Shown here: positions 47,051 to 57,703 of the stretch, piece after piece
Numbering within the stretch: position 1 is the stretch's first letter
How the letters are laid out: each line of letters starts with the position of its first letter
Assembly (NCBI RefSeq): GCF_001984575.1
Contig: NZ_LZNS01000001.1
Coordinates: forward strand, 7,393,012-7,457,011
Origin: Streptomyces sp. MP131-18
GTDB lineage: Bacteria; Actinomycetota; Actinomycetes; Streptomycetales; Streptomycetaceae
Reading direction: 5' to 3'
DNA length: 64,000 nucleotides
Notes under the pieces: generated by a model
The model's database searches: none
Told to the model about the DNA's origin: nothing
What the model saw: the letters and a program-made list of their open reading frames with translations, nothing else
Made by a program: the position numbers and the translations under genes

Positions 47051-47056
47051 TAGGGT
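47051..47056 (+). promoter_or_regulatory. -10 box for leaderless transcription of the BFN gene
   Basis: TAGGGT lies exactly six bases before the GTG at 47063, and the intervening TGCTGT has no ribosome-binding character. This is the standard spacing for a leaderless mRNA. Confidence 0.6.
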
Positions 47057-47062
47057 TGCTGT

Positions 47063-47536
47063 GTGAATCAGCTCGACGTCGTGGGCGTGCGGGTGGAAAT
47101 GCCCAACAACCAGCCCATCGTGCTACTCCGTGAAGTCGGAGGCGACCGCTATCTCCCGATCTGGATCGGCCCGGGGGAGGCGACCGCCATCGCGTTCGCC
47201 CAGCAGGGCATGACTCCTGCCCGGCCCCTGACGCACGATCTCTTCAAGAACGTGCTGGAGGCGGTGGGGCAGGAGCTCAGCGCGGTACGCATCACCGACC
47301 TGCGCGACGGGGTCTTCTATGCCGAGCTCGTGTTCGCCAGTGGGGTGGAGGTCAGCGCCCGTCCTTCCGACGCCATAGCCCTCGCGCTGCGCGTCGGTAC
47401 GCCGATCTACGGCAGCGATGCCGTACTCGACGACGCCGGGATCATCATTCCCGACGAGCAGGAGGACGAGGTCGAGAGGTTCCGCGAGTTCCTCGACCAG
47501 ATCTCCCCCGAGGACTTCGGCACGAGCAGCCAGTAG
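47063..47536 (+). CDS. bifunctional nuclease (BFN/DUF151) family protein
   Basis: Protein of 157 aa made of one BFN domain: LDVVGVRVEMPNNQPIVLL, LPIWIGPGEATAIAFA, LTHDLFKNVLEAVG, and SARPSDAIALALRVGTPI, all conserved. The C-terminus is acidic. Plant BFN relatives degrade RNA and DNA; the bacterial role is not settled. It lies between the FHA and MerR genes in the order seen in other actinobacteria. Confidence 0.9.
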   Translation: MNQLDVVGVRVEMPNNQPIVLLREVGGDRYLPIWIGPGEATAIAFAQQGMTPARPLTHDLFKNVLEAVGQELSAVRITDLRDGVFYAELVFASGVEVSARPSDAIALALRVGTPIYGSDAVLDDAGIIIPDEQEDEVERFREFLDQISPEDFGTSSQ

Positions 47537-47679
47537 CGGCGCGTGGCGATCGTTGACGCGCTGAGTGTGGATGCCTAGCGTCAATGGGGCATGTCTTGGG
47601 AGGAGCGCTGTGTGCGTGCTCATCGTGACAGCCGGTGAGCGACGAAGGCACGGTCGGGGCATGCGGAACGGAGGCCGGC

Positions 47680-48282
47680 GTGACAGGTAACGGCGACAGC
47701 AGAGCGGTGGGCGGGACATCCTCCCTCCCCGGCGCGCCGCCTCCACCAGGGCTGAGACCCTCCGCGGCCGGGCAGGAGCGCGAAGCGCCGGACCGGCTCG
47801 GCTACCGGGGCCCGAGCGCCTGTGCCGCTGCGGGCATCACCTACCGGCAGCTCGATTACTGGGCCCGCACCGGGCTGGTGCAGCCCAGCGTGCGCCCGGC
47901 CCACGGCTCGGGCACCCAGCGTCTCTACAGTTTCCGGGACGTGCTGGTCCTCAAGATCGTCAAACGGCTGCTGGACGCCGGGGTTTCCCTCCAGAGCATC
48001 CGCACGGCCGTTCAGGCGCTGTGCTCCGCGGATCTTGCGGAGCTGTCGGACATGACCCTGATGAGCGACGGTGCCACCGTGTACCGCTGCGCCTCCCCCG
48101 AGGAGCTGGCCGAGCTGCTGCGCGGCGGCCGGGGCGTTTTCGGCATCGCCGTCGGCGCGGTGTGGAGCGATGTGGAGGGCGCGCTGGCCCAGCTGAGCGC
48201 CGAGCGGCTCGACACGGGCGAGCCCGTGCCCGTCGCCCACCCGGGCGACGAGCTGGCGCGCCGCAGGCACCGCACGGGCTGA
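47680..48282 (+). CDS. MerR-family transcriptional regulator
   Basis: DNA-binding protein of 200 aa. After about 45 disordered residues comes the MerR helix-turn-helix: GYRGPSACAAAGITYRQLDY, WARTGLVQPS and GSGTQRLYSFRDVLVLKIVK. It lacks the cysteines of metal-sensing members. GTG at 47680 is chosen because GGAGG lies five bases before it; the frame opens at GTG 47635 but that start has no ribosome site. In mycobacteria the homologous FHA-MerR neighbourhood is conserved; targets are unknown. Confidence 0.85.
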   Translation: MTGNGDSRAVGGTSSLPGAPPPPGLRPSAAGQEREAPDRLGYRGPSACAAAGITYRQLDYWARTGLVQPSVRPAHGSGTQRLYSFRDVLVLKIVKRLLDAGVSLQSIRTAVQALCSADLAELSDMTLMSDGATVYRCASPEELAELLRGGRGVFGIAVGAVWSDVEGALAQLSAERLDTGEPVPVAHPGDELARRRHRTG

Positions 48283-48335
48283 TCCGGGCCCGGGCCCGGG
48301 CAGGCGTTCCCCCCCGGCTTGTCAGACCCGTGGGG

Positions 48336-48341
48336 CACCAT
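48336..48341 (+). promoter_or_regulatory. possible -10 box ahead of dinB
   Basis: CACCAT, a near match to TANNNT, lies six bases before the GTG at 48348. No ribosome site is visible, so dinB may also be leaderless. Confidence 0.35.
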
Positions 48342-48347
48342 CGTCGT

Positions 48348-49760
48348 GTGAGAGGCCAGCCGACGGTTCTGCACCTCGACATGGACGCCTTCTACGCCTC
48401 GGTGGAGCAGGCGGCCAAGCCGAGCCTGCGTGGCAAGCCCGTGATCGTCGGCGGTCTCGGGCCGCGCGGCGTGGTCGCCACCGCCTCCTACGAGGCCAGG
48501 CGGTTCGGCGTGCACTCGGCGATGCCCATGGCGCAGGCGCGCCGCCTGTCCCCGCACGCCGCGTTCCTGGTGCCGCGCTTCCAGGTCTACCGGGCGATCA
48601 GCGAGACGGTGATGGGTCTGCTGGCCGAGCTGTCCCCGCTGGTCGAGCCGCTGAGTCTGGACGAGGCGTTCGTCGATCTGGCGGCGGGCGGCACGGCCGC
48701 GTCCGCGGAGGAGGCGCGGCGCACCGGCGAGCGGCTGCGCGCCGGGATTCGCGAGGCCACCGGCGTCACCGGTTCTGTGGGCCTGGCAGGCTCCAAGATG
48801 CTGGCCAAGATCGCCTCCGAGCAGGCCAAGCCGGACGGTCTTGTGCTGATCCGCCCCGGCACGGAGCGCGAGCTGCTCGCGCCCATGCCCGTGCGGACCC
48901 TGCCCGGCGTCGGCCCGGCCACCGCGGAGGTGCTGCGCAGGGCGGGCATCACGACCGTGGGGGAGACGGTGCAGGCGGGTGAGGCCGAGCTGCTGCGGCT
49001 GCTCGGCAAGGCGCACGGCGCCTCGCTGTACCTCATGGCCCGCGGGGTCGACGAGCGGCCCGTGGTCGCGGACCGGGACACCAAGTCCGTATCCGTGGAG
49101 GACACCTTCGACGTCGACGTCACCGACCGGGCCCGCATCCGGTTCGAGGTGGCCGGGCTGGCGGACCGCTGCACGCGGCGCCTGCGGGCGGCCGGCCGCT
49201 CGGGGCGGACGGTGGTGCTGAAGGTCAGGCGCTACGACTTCACCACGCTCACCCGGTCCGAGACGCTGCGCGGCCCCACGGACGACCCCGAGGTGGTCCA
49301 GGAGGCGGCCCGGCGGCTGCTGGAGGGCGTGGACACCACGGAGGGCGTCCGGCTGCTCGGCGTGGGCGTCAGCGGGCTGGCCGACTTCACCCAGGAGGAT
49401 CTGTTCGCCCAGGCGCTCCAGTCATCGCGCGCGCCGGAGCAGCCGGCCGCCGAGCCCTCGCCCGGCGGTGCGCCCGCGCCGCGGACGGCCCCGCGGGCCA
49501 CCGACTGGCTGCCCGGGCTCGATGTGACGCACGAGCGGTTCGGACCCGGCTGGGTCCAGGGGAGCGGCGTCGGCCGCGTCACGGTCCGCTTCGAGCGCCC
49601 CGATTCGCCGCCGGGCCGAGTGCGCACGTTCCTGGTGGACGACCCGGAGCTGACCGGCGGCGAGCCGCTGCCCCTGGTCGAGCGGGCGGCCCCGGCAGGC
49701 GGCGGGAGTCAGGCGGACAGCGTGTCGTCCGGACCGAGCCGGGGGACGTCGAGGCCGTAG
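48348..49760 (+). CDS. dinB: DNA polymerase IV (Y-family)
   Basis: Translesion polymerase of 470 aa. Catalytic acids are in VLHLDMDAFYASVEQ (residues 6-20) and PLSLDEAFVDLA. The fingers segment SYEARRFGVHSAMP, the helix-hairpin-helix RTLPGVGPATAEVLRRAGI and a little-finger domain (about 245-360) are in order. The last 100 residues are an extension with GLDVTHERFGPGWVQGSGVG, found in actinobacterial DinB. There is no clear beta-clamp peptide at the very end. The frame is open far upstream, but the conserved protein begins at GTG 48348. Its last 52 bp overlap the convergent PRC-barrel gene. Confidence 0.92.
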   Translation: MRGQPTVLHLDMDAFYASVEQAAKPSLRGKPVIVGGLGPRGVVATASYEARRFGVHSAMPMAQARRLSPHAAFLVPRFQVYRAISETVMGLLAELSPLVEPLSLDEAFVDLAAGGTAASAEEARRTGERLRAGIREATGVTGSVGLAGSKMLAKIASEQAKPDGLVLIRPGTERELLAPMPVRTLPGVGPATAEVLRRAGITTVGETVQAGEAELLRLLGKAHGASLYLMARGVDERPVVADRDTKSVSVEDTFDVDVTDRARIRFEVAGLADRCTRRLRAAGRSGRTVVLKVRRYDFTTLTRSETLRGPTDDPEVVQEAARRLLEGVDTTEGVRLLGVGVSGLADFTQEDLFAQALQSSRAPEQPAAEPSPGGAPAPRTAPRATDWLPGLDVTHERFGPGWVQGSGVGRVTVRFERPDSPPGRVRTFLVDDPELTGGEPLPLVERAAPAGGGSQADSVSSGPSRGTSRP

Positions 49761-50053
49761 TGGTGGTACAGCTGGAGCTCCTGTTCGGGGGAGAGGTGGC
49801 GGCCCACGCCGAAGTCGGGGGCGTCCCTGATCAGGGAGCGGGGGAAGGGGACGCACAGCGTGTCGTCCACCAGCTCGCTCGGTTCGAGCGGAACGAACGC
49901 GTCGCGGCTGAACAGGCCGGTGCGCACGGCCGCCCATTCGGGTGCCCCGGTGGCGTCGTCGAGATACACCTCATCCACAGTGCCGATCTTGGTGCCGTCG
50001 CGGTCGAACGCCTTGAGGCCGATCAGACTGCGCGGGTCGATGTCGGTCTGCAC
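49709..50053 (-). CDS. PRC-barrel domain protein
   Basis: Protein of 114 aa with a PRC-barrel beta fold: SLIGLKAFDRDGTKIGTVDEV, then EWAAVRTGLFSRDAFVPLEP and LCVPFPRSLIRDAPD. The C-terminus YHHYGLDVPR is typical of Streptomyces members. PRC barrels occur in RNA-processing and photosynthetic proteins; the single-domain bacterial version has no known function. It ends inside the 3' end of dinB on the other strand. Confidence 0.87.
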   Translation of the reverse strand: MQTDIDPRSLIGLKAFDRDGTKIGTVDEVYLDDATGAPEWAAVRTGLFSRDAFVPLEPSELVDDTLCVPFPRSLIRDAPDFGVGRHLSPEQELQLYHHYGLDVPRLGPDDTLSA

Positions 50054-50192
50054 GATTCCTCCAACTGATCACCACTGGTCCCGGAAGGTCTCTACGACCT
50101 ACGAAAAGGCACAATCCGCGGACTGGCCAGTCGAGTGGCACCCGGGCCACCGGGACCACCCCCGCTGGTACCCTCAAAGACGGTCGACAACC

Positions 50193-50405
50193 TCGTGCGG
50201 GAGAGTCCCGGTGCCGACCAGGCCCCGGGCGCCGAAGGAGCAACTCCTCCCCGGAATCTCTCAGGCCCCTGTACCGCGCGGGGAAGACCACTCTGGAAAG
50301 CAGGGTGACGGGGGAGCGACGCTCCCCGGTTCCCTCACCGACGGTGCAAGCCGGGTCACGTGTGTGACGCGGTGAAGCTCTCAGGTCGACATGACAGAGG
50401 GGGAG
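50193..50405 (+). promoter_or_regulatory. tandem glycine riboswitch upstream of gcvP
   Basis: Two adjacent glycine aptamers are recognisable. The first (about 50193-50268) has CGGGAGAGTCC, GCCGAAGGAGCAA and the conserved AATCTCTCAGG. The second (about 50285-50402) has ACCACTCTGGAAAGCAGGG, ACGGTGCAAGCC and GGTGAAGCTCTCAGGT, then GACAGAGGGGG. The gcvP start lies about 60 bases further on. Glycine binding would switch on glycine degradation. The 412-bp gap between the PRC gene and gcvP is accounted for by this element and the promoter. Confidence 0.93.
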
Positions 50406-50465
50406 GCAGCCAGGCGCCGGTGCCTGGCACCCCCGCAGGTCGCCGCGACCAGGAGGAGCCTCCCG

Positions 50466-53369
<2,904 letters not shown>

Positions 53370-53385
53370 ACGCCGGGCACGAGAG

Positions 53386-53421
53386 CCGGGGCCGGTTCGC
53401 GCCGTTGCGGCCCGGCCCCGG
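53386..53421. terminator. hairpin between gcvP and the convergent gene
   Basis: CCGGGGCCGG (53386-53395) pairs with CCGGCCCCGG (53412-53421) across a 16-base loop. It lies between the convergent stops at 53369 and 53441 and probably serves both genes. Confidence 0.65.
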
Positions 53422-53440
53422 ACGTTTCGGTGGTGAGCGG

Positions 53441-54010
53441 TCAGCTCGCCAGTCCGACGGGCGCGAGCCGGGTGCTCAGCACCGGAAGCAGCACGTCGGT
53501 GCGGACCGCCCGGTCGGCGGCGATCCCGGGCGGCGCGGGCGCCAGCGGGATGAGCAGGTCCTGCGGCTGAGGGCTGCCCTCGGCGGGGTCCGCGGCCGGG
53601 TCGGAGTGCAGCCAGAGCGTCAGCATGTACAGCTCCGGCACGGACAGCAGGCGCGGCTGGTAGGGCGCGGGCAGCGACTCGGCCAGCCGCACGGCCCGCT
53701 CCGTCGACGCGATGTACGGGCCCTCGCAGAAGTGCGAGAACGCCCAGCCCTCCGGCGTGCGCGCGGTTTCCGCCGCGCCGACGGCCCGGCCGTCGCGCGT
53801 GAGCAGGAAGCGCCAGCCGGTCAGCCGGGCGTCGGGCGGCACGGCGGACCCGGTAACCGGCGACAGCCGGTGCACGGGCAGCGGAAGGGCCAGGTCCAGG
53901 GCGCCGTGGTCGAGGTACAGCGGATGCGGTGCCCGCCTCGTTGCGGGGTGAAGCGCCGTACGGATGCTGCGCTCGGCGGCAGCGGGAGCCGTCGGGTTAA
54001 GCACGGGCAT
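53441..54010 (-). CDS. conserved hypothetical protein
   Basis: Protein of 189 aa, soluble, no signal peptide, of a type I have seen beside gcvP in Streptomyces but cannot name. It contains LTGWRFLLTRDGRAVGAAET, EGPYIASTERAVRLAESLPA and LSVPELYMLTLWLHSD, consistent with one alpha/beta domain. A TATAAA box 63-68 bases upstream (54073-54078 on this strand) and twin AGAGGCGACC repeats, one at the ribosome site, precede the ATG. Confidence 0.72.
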   Translation of the reverse strand: MPVLNPTAPAAAERSIRTALHPATRRAPHPLYLDHGALDLALPLPVHRLSPVTGSAVPPDARLTGWRFLLTRDGRAVGAAETARTPEGWAFSHFCEGPYIASTERAVRLAESLPAPYQPRLLSVPELYMLTLWLHSDPAADPAEGSPQPQDLLIPLAPAPPGIAADRAVRTDVLLPVLSTRLAPVGLAS

Positions 54011-54014
54011 GATG

Positions 54015-54104
54015 GGTCGCCTCTCGCTTCGGAGTAGGTCGCCTCTTGATGGGGAGACACGCCGTGCCGGATTTTATACGCGGCTTGTTGTCCCTACGTT
54101 TCAA
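54015..54104 (-). promoter_or_regulatory. promoter region of the 53441-54010 gene
   Basis: Read on the minus strand, TTGAAA (54099-54104) and TATAAA (54073-54078) could be -35 and -10 boxes, though the 20-base spacing is long. AT-rich DNA here stands out from the background. Downstream are two direct copies of AGAGGCGACC 22 bp apart (54037-54046 and 54015-54024), the second acting as the ribosome site. Confidence 0.4.
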
Positions 54105-54171
54105 GTAGCCCACCCGCGAGGTTTCGGCAAGGGGGAAATCCGGTCGCCGCGGGGGCAGCCGAGACGGTGAT

Positions 54172-54186
54172 TATTCCAGGGGAATA
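54172..54186. promoter_or_regulatory. inverted repeat upstream of the GCS2 gene
   Basis: TATTCC-AGG-GGAATA is a 15-bp perfect inverted repeat (6-bp arms) lying 100 bp before the GCS2 start, in an AT-rich island. It could be an operator. No regulator gene is adjacent. Confidence 0.35.
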
Positions 54187-54285
54187 TGCCCTGATGGTGA
54201 GGCTGCGGCGCGCGGGACATGCGTGCCGTCCCGGCCACCTGGGCAGGATCGAGCCCATGACACCGCTCGACCGAGGAGGTGCCCC

Positions 54286-55779
54286 ATGGGAGAGAAGGTC
54301 GTCGCCGACCGCTTCGATCTGGCCGCACGGCAGCGGTTCAGGGCCCGGCTGCACGCGTGTCTCGACGCCCTCGGCGCGCTGCTGCGCGAGGACCGCTTCG
54401 AGGGGCCGCGTGACCAGATCGGTCTTGAGGTGGAGCTGTGCCTCGCCGACTCCGACGGATCGCCCCGAATGGTCAACGACGAAGTGCTGTCCCGAATGGC
54501 GACCCGCGATTTCCAGGCTGAGCTCGGACAATTCACCCTCGAACTCAATATGGCGCCCCGACGGCTGTCCGGGCGGGTGTTCGACGATCTGGCCGAAGAA
54601 CTGCGCATCGCCCTGGGCTATGCCGACCGAATGGCCGCGGAATTCGATGCCCGGTTGGTGATGACCGGAGTGCTGCCGACGATCACCGCTGAGCAGATGG
54701 CGCCTGACACGTTCTCCCCGGGTGACCGTTACATGCTGCTGAACGATCAGATCATGGCGTCACGCGGGGAGGCGATCACCCTGGACATCACCGGCGCCGA
54801 GCGGCTGCGCGGGACCTTCGAGTCCATAGCCGCCGAATCGGCGTGCACCTCGGTGCAGTTCCACCTCCAGACCACGCCGGAACGATTCGCCGACACCTGG
54901 AACGCCGCGCAGGCCGCGACCGCCGCGCAGATCGCCGTCGGTGCGAACGCCCCGTTCGTCTTCGGCCGCGAGCTGTGGCACGAGTCGAGGCCCCCGTTCT
55001 TCCTCCAGGCCACCGACAGCCGCCCGCCCGAGCACGCGGCCCAGGGAGTCCGCCCGCGGGCCTGGTTCGGGGAACGCTGGATCGACTCGGTCAGCTGCCT
55101 GTTCGAGGAGAACGTCCGCTACTTCCCCGCCCTGCTCCCGCTGTGCGGCGAGGAGGACCCGCTGGAGGTGCTCGCGTCCGGCGGCGTGCCGCGGCTGTCG
55201 GAACTGATCCTGCACAACGGCACGGTGTACCGCTGGAACCGGCCGGTGTACGCGGTCACCGGCGGCGTTCCGCACCTGCGCGTGGAGAACCGCGTGCTGT
55301 CCACCGGGCCCACGGTCACCGACACCGTGGCCAACGCCGCGTTCTACTACGGGCTGGTGCGCGCGCTGGCGGACGACCCGGAGCCGGTGTGGCGGCGGAT
55401 GCCGTTCGCCACCGCGGAGGAGAACTTCCTCGCGGCCTGCCGGCACGGCATCGACGCCGAACTGAGCTGGCCAGGGCCGGGGGCGGGCGCCCCCAAGGCG
55501 TGGCCCGCCGCCGAACTGGTCCGCCGGCAGCTGCTGCCGCTGGCCGCCGACGGCCTCGACGCCTGCGGTGTCGCCGCCGCGGACCGCGACCACTACCTCG
55601 CCGTGATCGAGGGGAGGTGCCGCCGCCGCGTCACCGGAGCGGGCTGGCAGACTCGGGTCTACCACCAGGCGGTGGCCGATGGAGCGGACCGGACGAGCGC
55701 ACTGCGCGATCTCGTCCGGCGGTACAGCGAACTGGCGCGGTCGGACGCTCCCGTGCACAGCTGGCCGGACGAGGGCTGA
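54286..55779 (+). CDS. glutamate-cysteine ligase (GCS2)-family protein
   Basis: Carboxylate-amine ligase-like protein of 497 aa. The metal/ATP-binding start QIGLEVELCLAD, the segment QFTLELNMAPR, and the later VENRVLSTGPTVTDTVAN correspond to the GCS2/YbdK fold. It is longer than YbdK-type enzymes (about 370 aa), with a C-terminal helical extension. Mycothiol rather than glutathione is the thiol of Streptomyces, so the amine substrate need not be cysteine. ATG at 54286 follows GAGGAGG. Confidence 0.82.
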   Translation: MGEKVVADRFDLAARQRFRARLHACLDALGALLREDRFEGPRDQIGLEVELCLADSDGSPRMVNDEVLSRMATRDFQAELGQFTLELNMAPRRLSGRVFDDLAEELRIALGYADRMAAEFDARLVMTGVLPTITAEQMAPDTFSPGDRYMLLNDQIMASRGEAITLDITGAERLRGTFESIAAESACTSVQFHLQTTPERFADTWNAAQAATAAQIAVGANAPFVFGRELWHESRPPFFLQATDSRPPEHAAQGVRPRAWFGERWIDSVSCLFEENVRYFPALLPLCGEEDPLEVLASGGVPRLSELILHNGTVYRWNRPVYAVTGGVPHLRVENRVLSTGPTVTDTVANAAFYYGLVRALADDPEPVWRRMPFATAEENFLAACRHGIDAELSWPGPGAGAPKAWPAAELVRRQLLPLAADGLDACGVAAADRDHYLAVIEGRCRRRVTGAGWQTRVYHQAVADGADRTSALRDLVRRYSELARSDAPVHSWPDEG

Positions 55780-55835
55780 CGCCCCCGGGGCCCGCGCGCG
55801 GGCGCACGGCGGCGGCGCGCGGACGGGAGGCGGCG

Positions 55836-56651
55836 TTGGGGCCGGAGCAGGTGACGAAGGCGGCCACGGGCGGCGCGGGACGGCGCTCCCGCCGCCTGCT
55901 CGGCCACGAAGTGCTGCTGGTGCTCGGGCTTTCTCTCGGCGCGAGCGCGATCGGGGCACTGATCCGCTTCTCGGGCGTGCTGACCCGCCCGGGCGGGCTG
56001 AGCGACCAGGCCGCCACGCTCAACAGCTCCCGGGCTCCCGACCGGCCATGGCTGGACCTGGCGTGGCAGCTGTTCGGAATCGCCACCGCGCTGGTGCCGG
56101 TCGCGTTGGTCGCCCACCTCCTGCTGCGCGAACGGGCCGAGGCCGCCGGCCCGGGGCTGCGGGGCATCGGCTTCGACGGGCACCGGCCCCGCTTCGACCT
56201 GGCCTGGGGAGCCGTGGTGGCCGCGGGCATCGGCGGCAGCGGGCTGCTGCTCTACCTCGGCGCGCACGCAGCAGGGGCCAACCTCACCGTCGTCCCCGAA
56301 TCGCTGCCGGACGTGTGGTGGAAGATGCCGGTGCTGATCCTCTCCGCCATCCAGAACTCCGTGGTGGAGGAGGTCATCGTCGTCGGCTACCTGCTGCGCC
56401 GCCTCGGGCAGCTCGGCTGGTCGCCGATGGGCGCGCTGGTCGCCAGCTCCGTGCTGCGCGGCACGTACCACCTTTACCAGGGCATCGGCGGTTTCTTCGG
56501 GAACGTGGCGATGGGCGTGATCTTCGTCTGGCTGTACCGGCGGTGGGGGCGGGTCATGCCGCTGGTCGTGGCGCACGCGCTGATCGACATCGTCGCGTTC
56601 GTCGGCTATGCGCTGCTGGCCGGCCGCGTCGACTGGCTCCCCACCGCCTGA
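55836..56651 (+). CDS. CPBP-family intramembrane metalloprotease
   Basis: Membrane protein of 271 aa with about seven hydrophobic segments. Abi/CaaX protease motifs are in order: EEVIVVGYLLRRL (paired Glu), RGTYHLYQG (His) and VVAHALIDIVAFVG (His near the C-terminus). TTG at 55836 is chosen because GGGAGG lies five bases upstream; GTG at 55851 is the alternative. Such proteases process small peptides or act in membrane protein control; no bacteriocin gene is nearby. It follows the GCS2 gene by 56 bp. Confidence 0.85.
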   Translation: MGPEQVTKAATGGAGRRSRRLLGHEVLLVLGLSLGASAIGALIRFSGVLTRPGGLSDQAATLNSSRAPDRPWLDLAWQLFGIATALVPVALVAHLLLRERAEAAGPGLRGIGFDGHRPRFDLAWGAVVAAGIGGSGLLLYLGAHAAGANLTVVPESLPDVWWKMPVLILSAIQNSVVEEVIVVGYLLRRLGQLGWSPMGALVASSVLRGTYHLYQGIGGFFGNVAMGVIFVWLYRRWGRVMPLVVAHALIDIVAFVGYALLAGRVDWLPTA

Positions 56652-56657
56652 CCGCCG

Positions 56658-57389
56658 TTACCGCGGGGGGCCGGTGCCCGCGGCGAGCGGGAGCGCCTCG
56701 ATCCGGCCCGCGCCGCACACCGAGCCGAAGTCCCACTCGGCGCTGGTCGGGCTGTACTCGTCCGGCGGGATCACGGCAAGACCCGCGGGGTCGGGCCCGC
56801 AGTTGCCGTCGGCCGGGTCCTGTTCGCCGGGCACCGCGCTCCAGTGCAGCTGGGCCCAGGCGCTGCCGCCCGGTTCGACGGTGAGCACCTGCGGGGCGGC
56901 GGAGTCGTCGCGGACGGTCGTGGTCGGAATGTCGTCGCCGTCCTGGGCCGTGAGCTGGAGTCCGGGCCAGCCCTGGGTGCGGCAGGCGGTGTCGGAGGTG
57001 TTGGTGAGCACGAGCGCGGCGTAGCGGTTGCCGGCGCCGGGCGAGAGCGGGGTCAGCGAGGCGGACAGCGCGTCGGGCGAGCACCACGCCGGGTCGTCGG
57101 CGGCGGCCGGGGGCGCCCCGCCGCCCTCCTGGGCGGTGTTCTCCCGGTCGCTGTCCTCTTCTTCCCCGGACCCGGGGCCGGAGGTGTCGGGCAGCGGTTC
57201 GGCTTCCTCGGTCGCGGGGTCCGCTTCCGCCGGACCGCCGTCCCGTTCCGCGGAGCGCTCCTCCGCGGCGGTGTCGGACGCGTCGCGGCTTCCGGCGGTG
57301 TCGTCGGTGTCGTCCGAACCGGCGCAGCCGCCGGCTACGAGCACGGCGAGTGCGGCGAGTGCTGCGGTGCGTAGGGAATGAGACGCCAT
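56658..57389 (-). CDS. DUF4232 lipoprotein
   Basis: Secreted lipoprotein of 243 aa. The signal peptide ends in a lipobox, LVAGGC, with Cys22 as the lipidated residue. An acidic Ser/Asp/Glu-rich linker (about 25-100) joins it to a DUF4232 beta-sandwich with DPAWCSPDALSASLTPLSPG, ALVLTNTSDTACRTQGWPG and WAQLHWSAV. These domains are abundant in Streptomyces cell-surface proteins, and their ligand is unknown. ATG at 57389 has GGAGGAA 5-7 bases upstream. Confidence 0.87.
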   Translation of the reverse strand: MASHSLRTAALAALAVLVAGGCAGSDDTDDTAGSRDASDTAAEERSAERDGGPAEADPATEEAEPLPDTSGPGSGEEEDSDRENTAQEGGGAPPAAADDPAWCSPDALSASLTPLSPGAGNRYAALVLTNTSDTACRTQGWPGLQLTAQDGDDIPTTTVRDDSAAPQVLTVEPGGSAWAQLHWSAVPGEQDPADGNCGPDPAGLAVIPPDEYSPTSAEWDFGSVCGAGRIEALPLAAGTGPPR

Positions 57390-57543
57390 GATTCGTTCCT
57401 CCGGTGTGGGGATTCGGCTGGGCGGAGGAGTGCTGTGGGGATTGGACGCGTCCCCGTCAAAAGAGGTTCCCCGCGGACCGGTTGGCACGCCTGCTCGCGC
57501 ACGGGCTTCCCGCCGGGCCTGTGCGGCGCAGCGGGGCAGCATC

Positions 57544-57549
57544 TAAGGT
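57544..57549 (+). promoter_or_regulatory. -10 box ahead of the EamA leader
   Basis: TAAGGT is followed after seven bases by a GTG that opens an 11-codon ORF. If transcription starts at that GTG, the leader peptide is translated without a ribosome site. No convincing -35 box was seen. Confidence 0.5.
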
Positions 57550-57556
57550 GGCAGAC

Positions 57557-57592
57557 GTGATCAGGACTGTTCTTCCGCCGCCGGCCGCGTAA
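57557..57592 (+). CDS. possible leader peptide (11 aa) upstream of the EamA gene
   Basis: A short ORF, MIRTVLPPPAA, begins seven bases after a TAAGGT box and ends 111 bp before the EamA start. Three consecutive prolines, which stall ribosomes unless EF-P acts, lie close to the stop codon. The stop region GGCCGC...GCGGCC can form a 6-bp stem just after the prolines. This is the layout of an attenuation leader. It is too short for conservation to be judged from one sequence. The remainder of the 314-bp gap between the lipoprotein and EamA starts holds nothing else I can identify. Confidence 0.4.
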   Translation: MIRTVLPPPAA

Positions 57593-57703
57593 CGCGGGCG
57601 GCCCCACCGAGGCACGTGCCGGGCGATGCGCCCCGGCGCGCGGCCGGTCCTGCCCGCCTCCGGGATCAGTGACCGCCACCTCGTCCTGTGTGGGAGAACC
57701 TTC

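Noticed and set aside
47635..47679. Earlier GTG start for the MerR gene
   Set aside because: No ribosome site precedes 47635, while GGAGG lies five bases before GTG at 47680 and the extra residues are not conserved in character.
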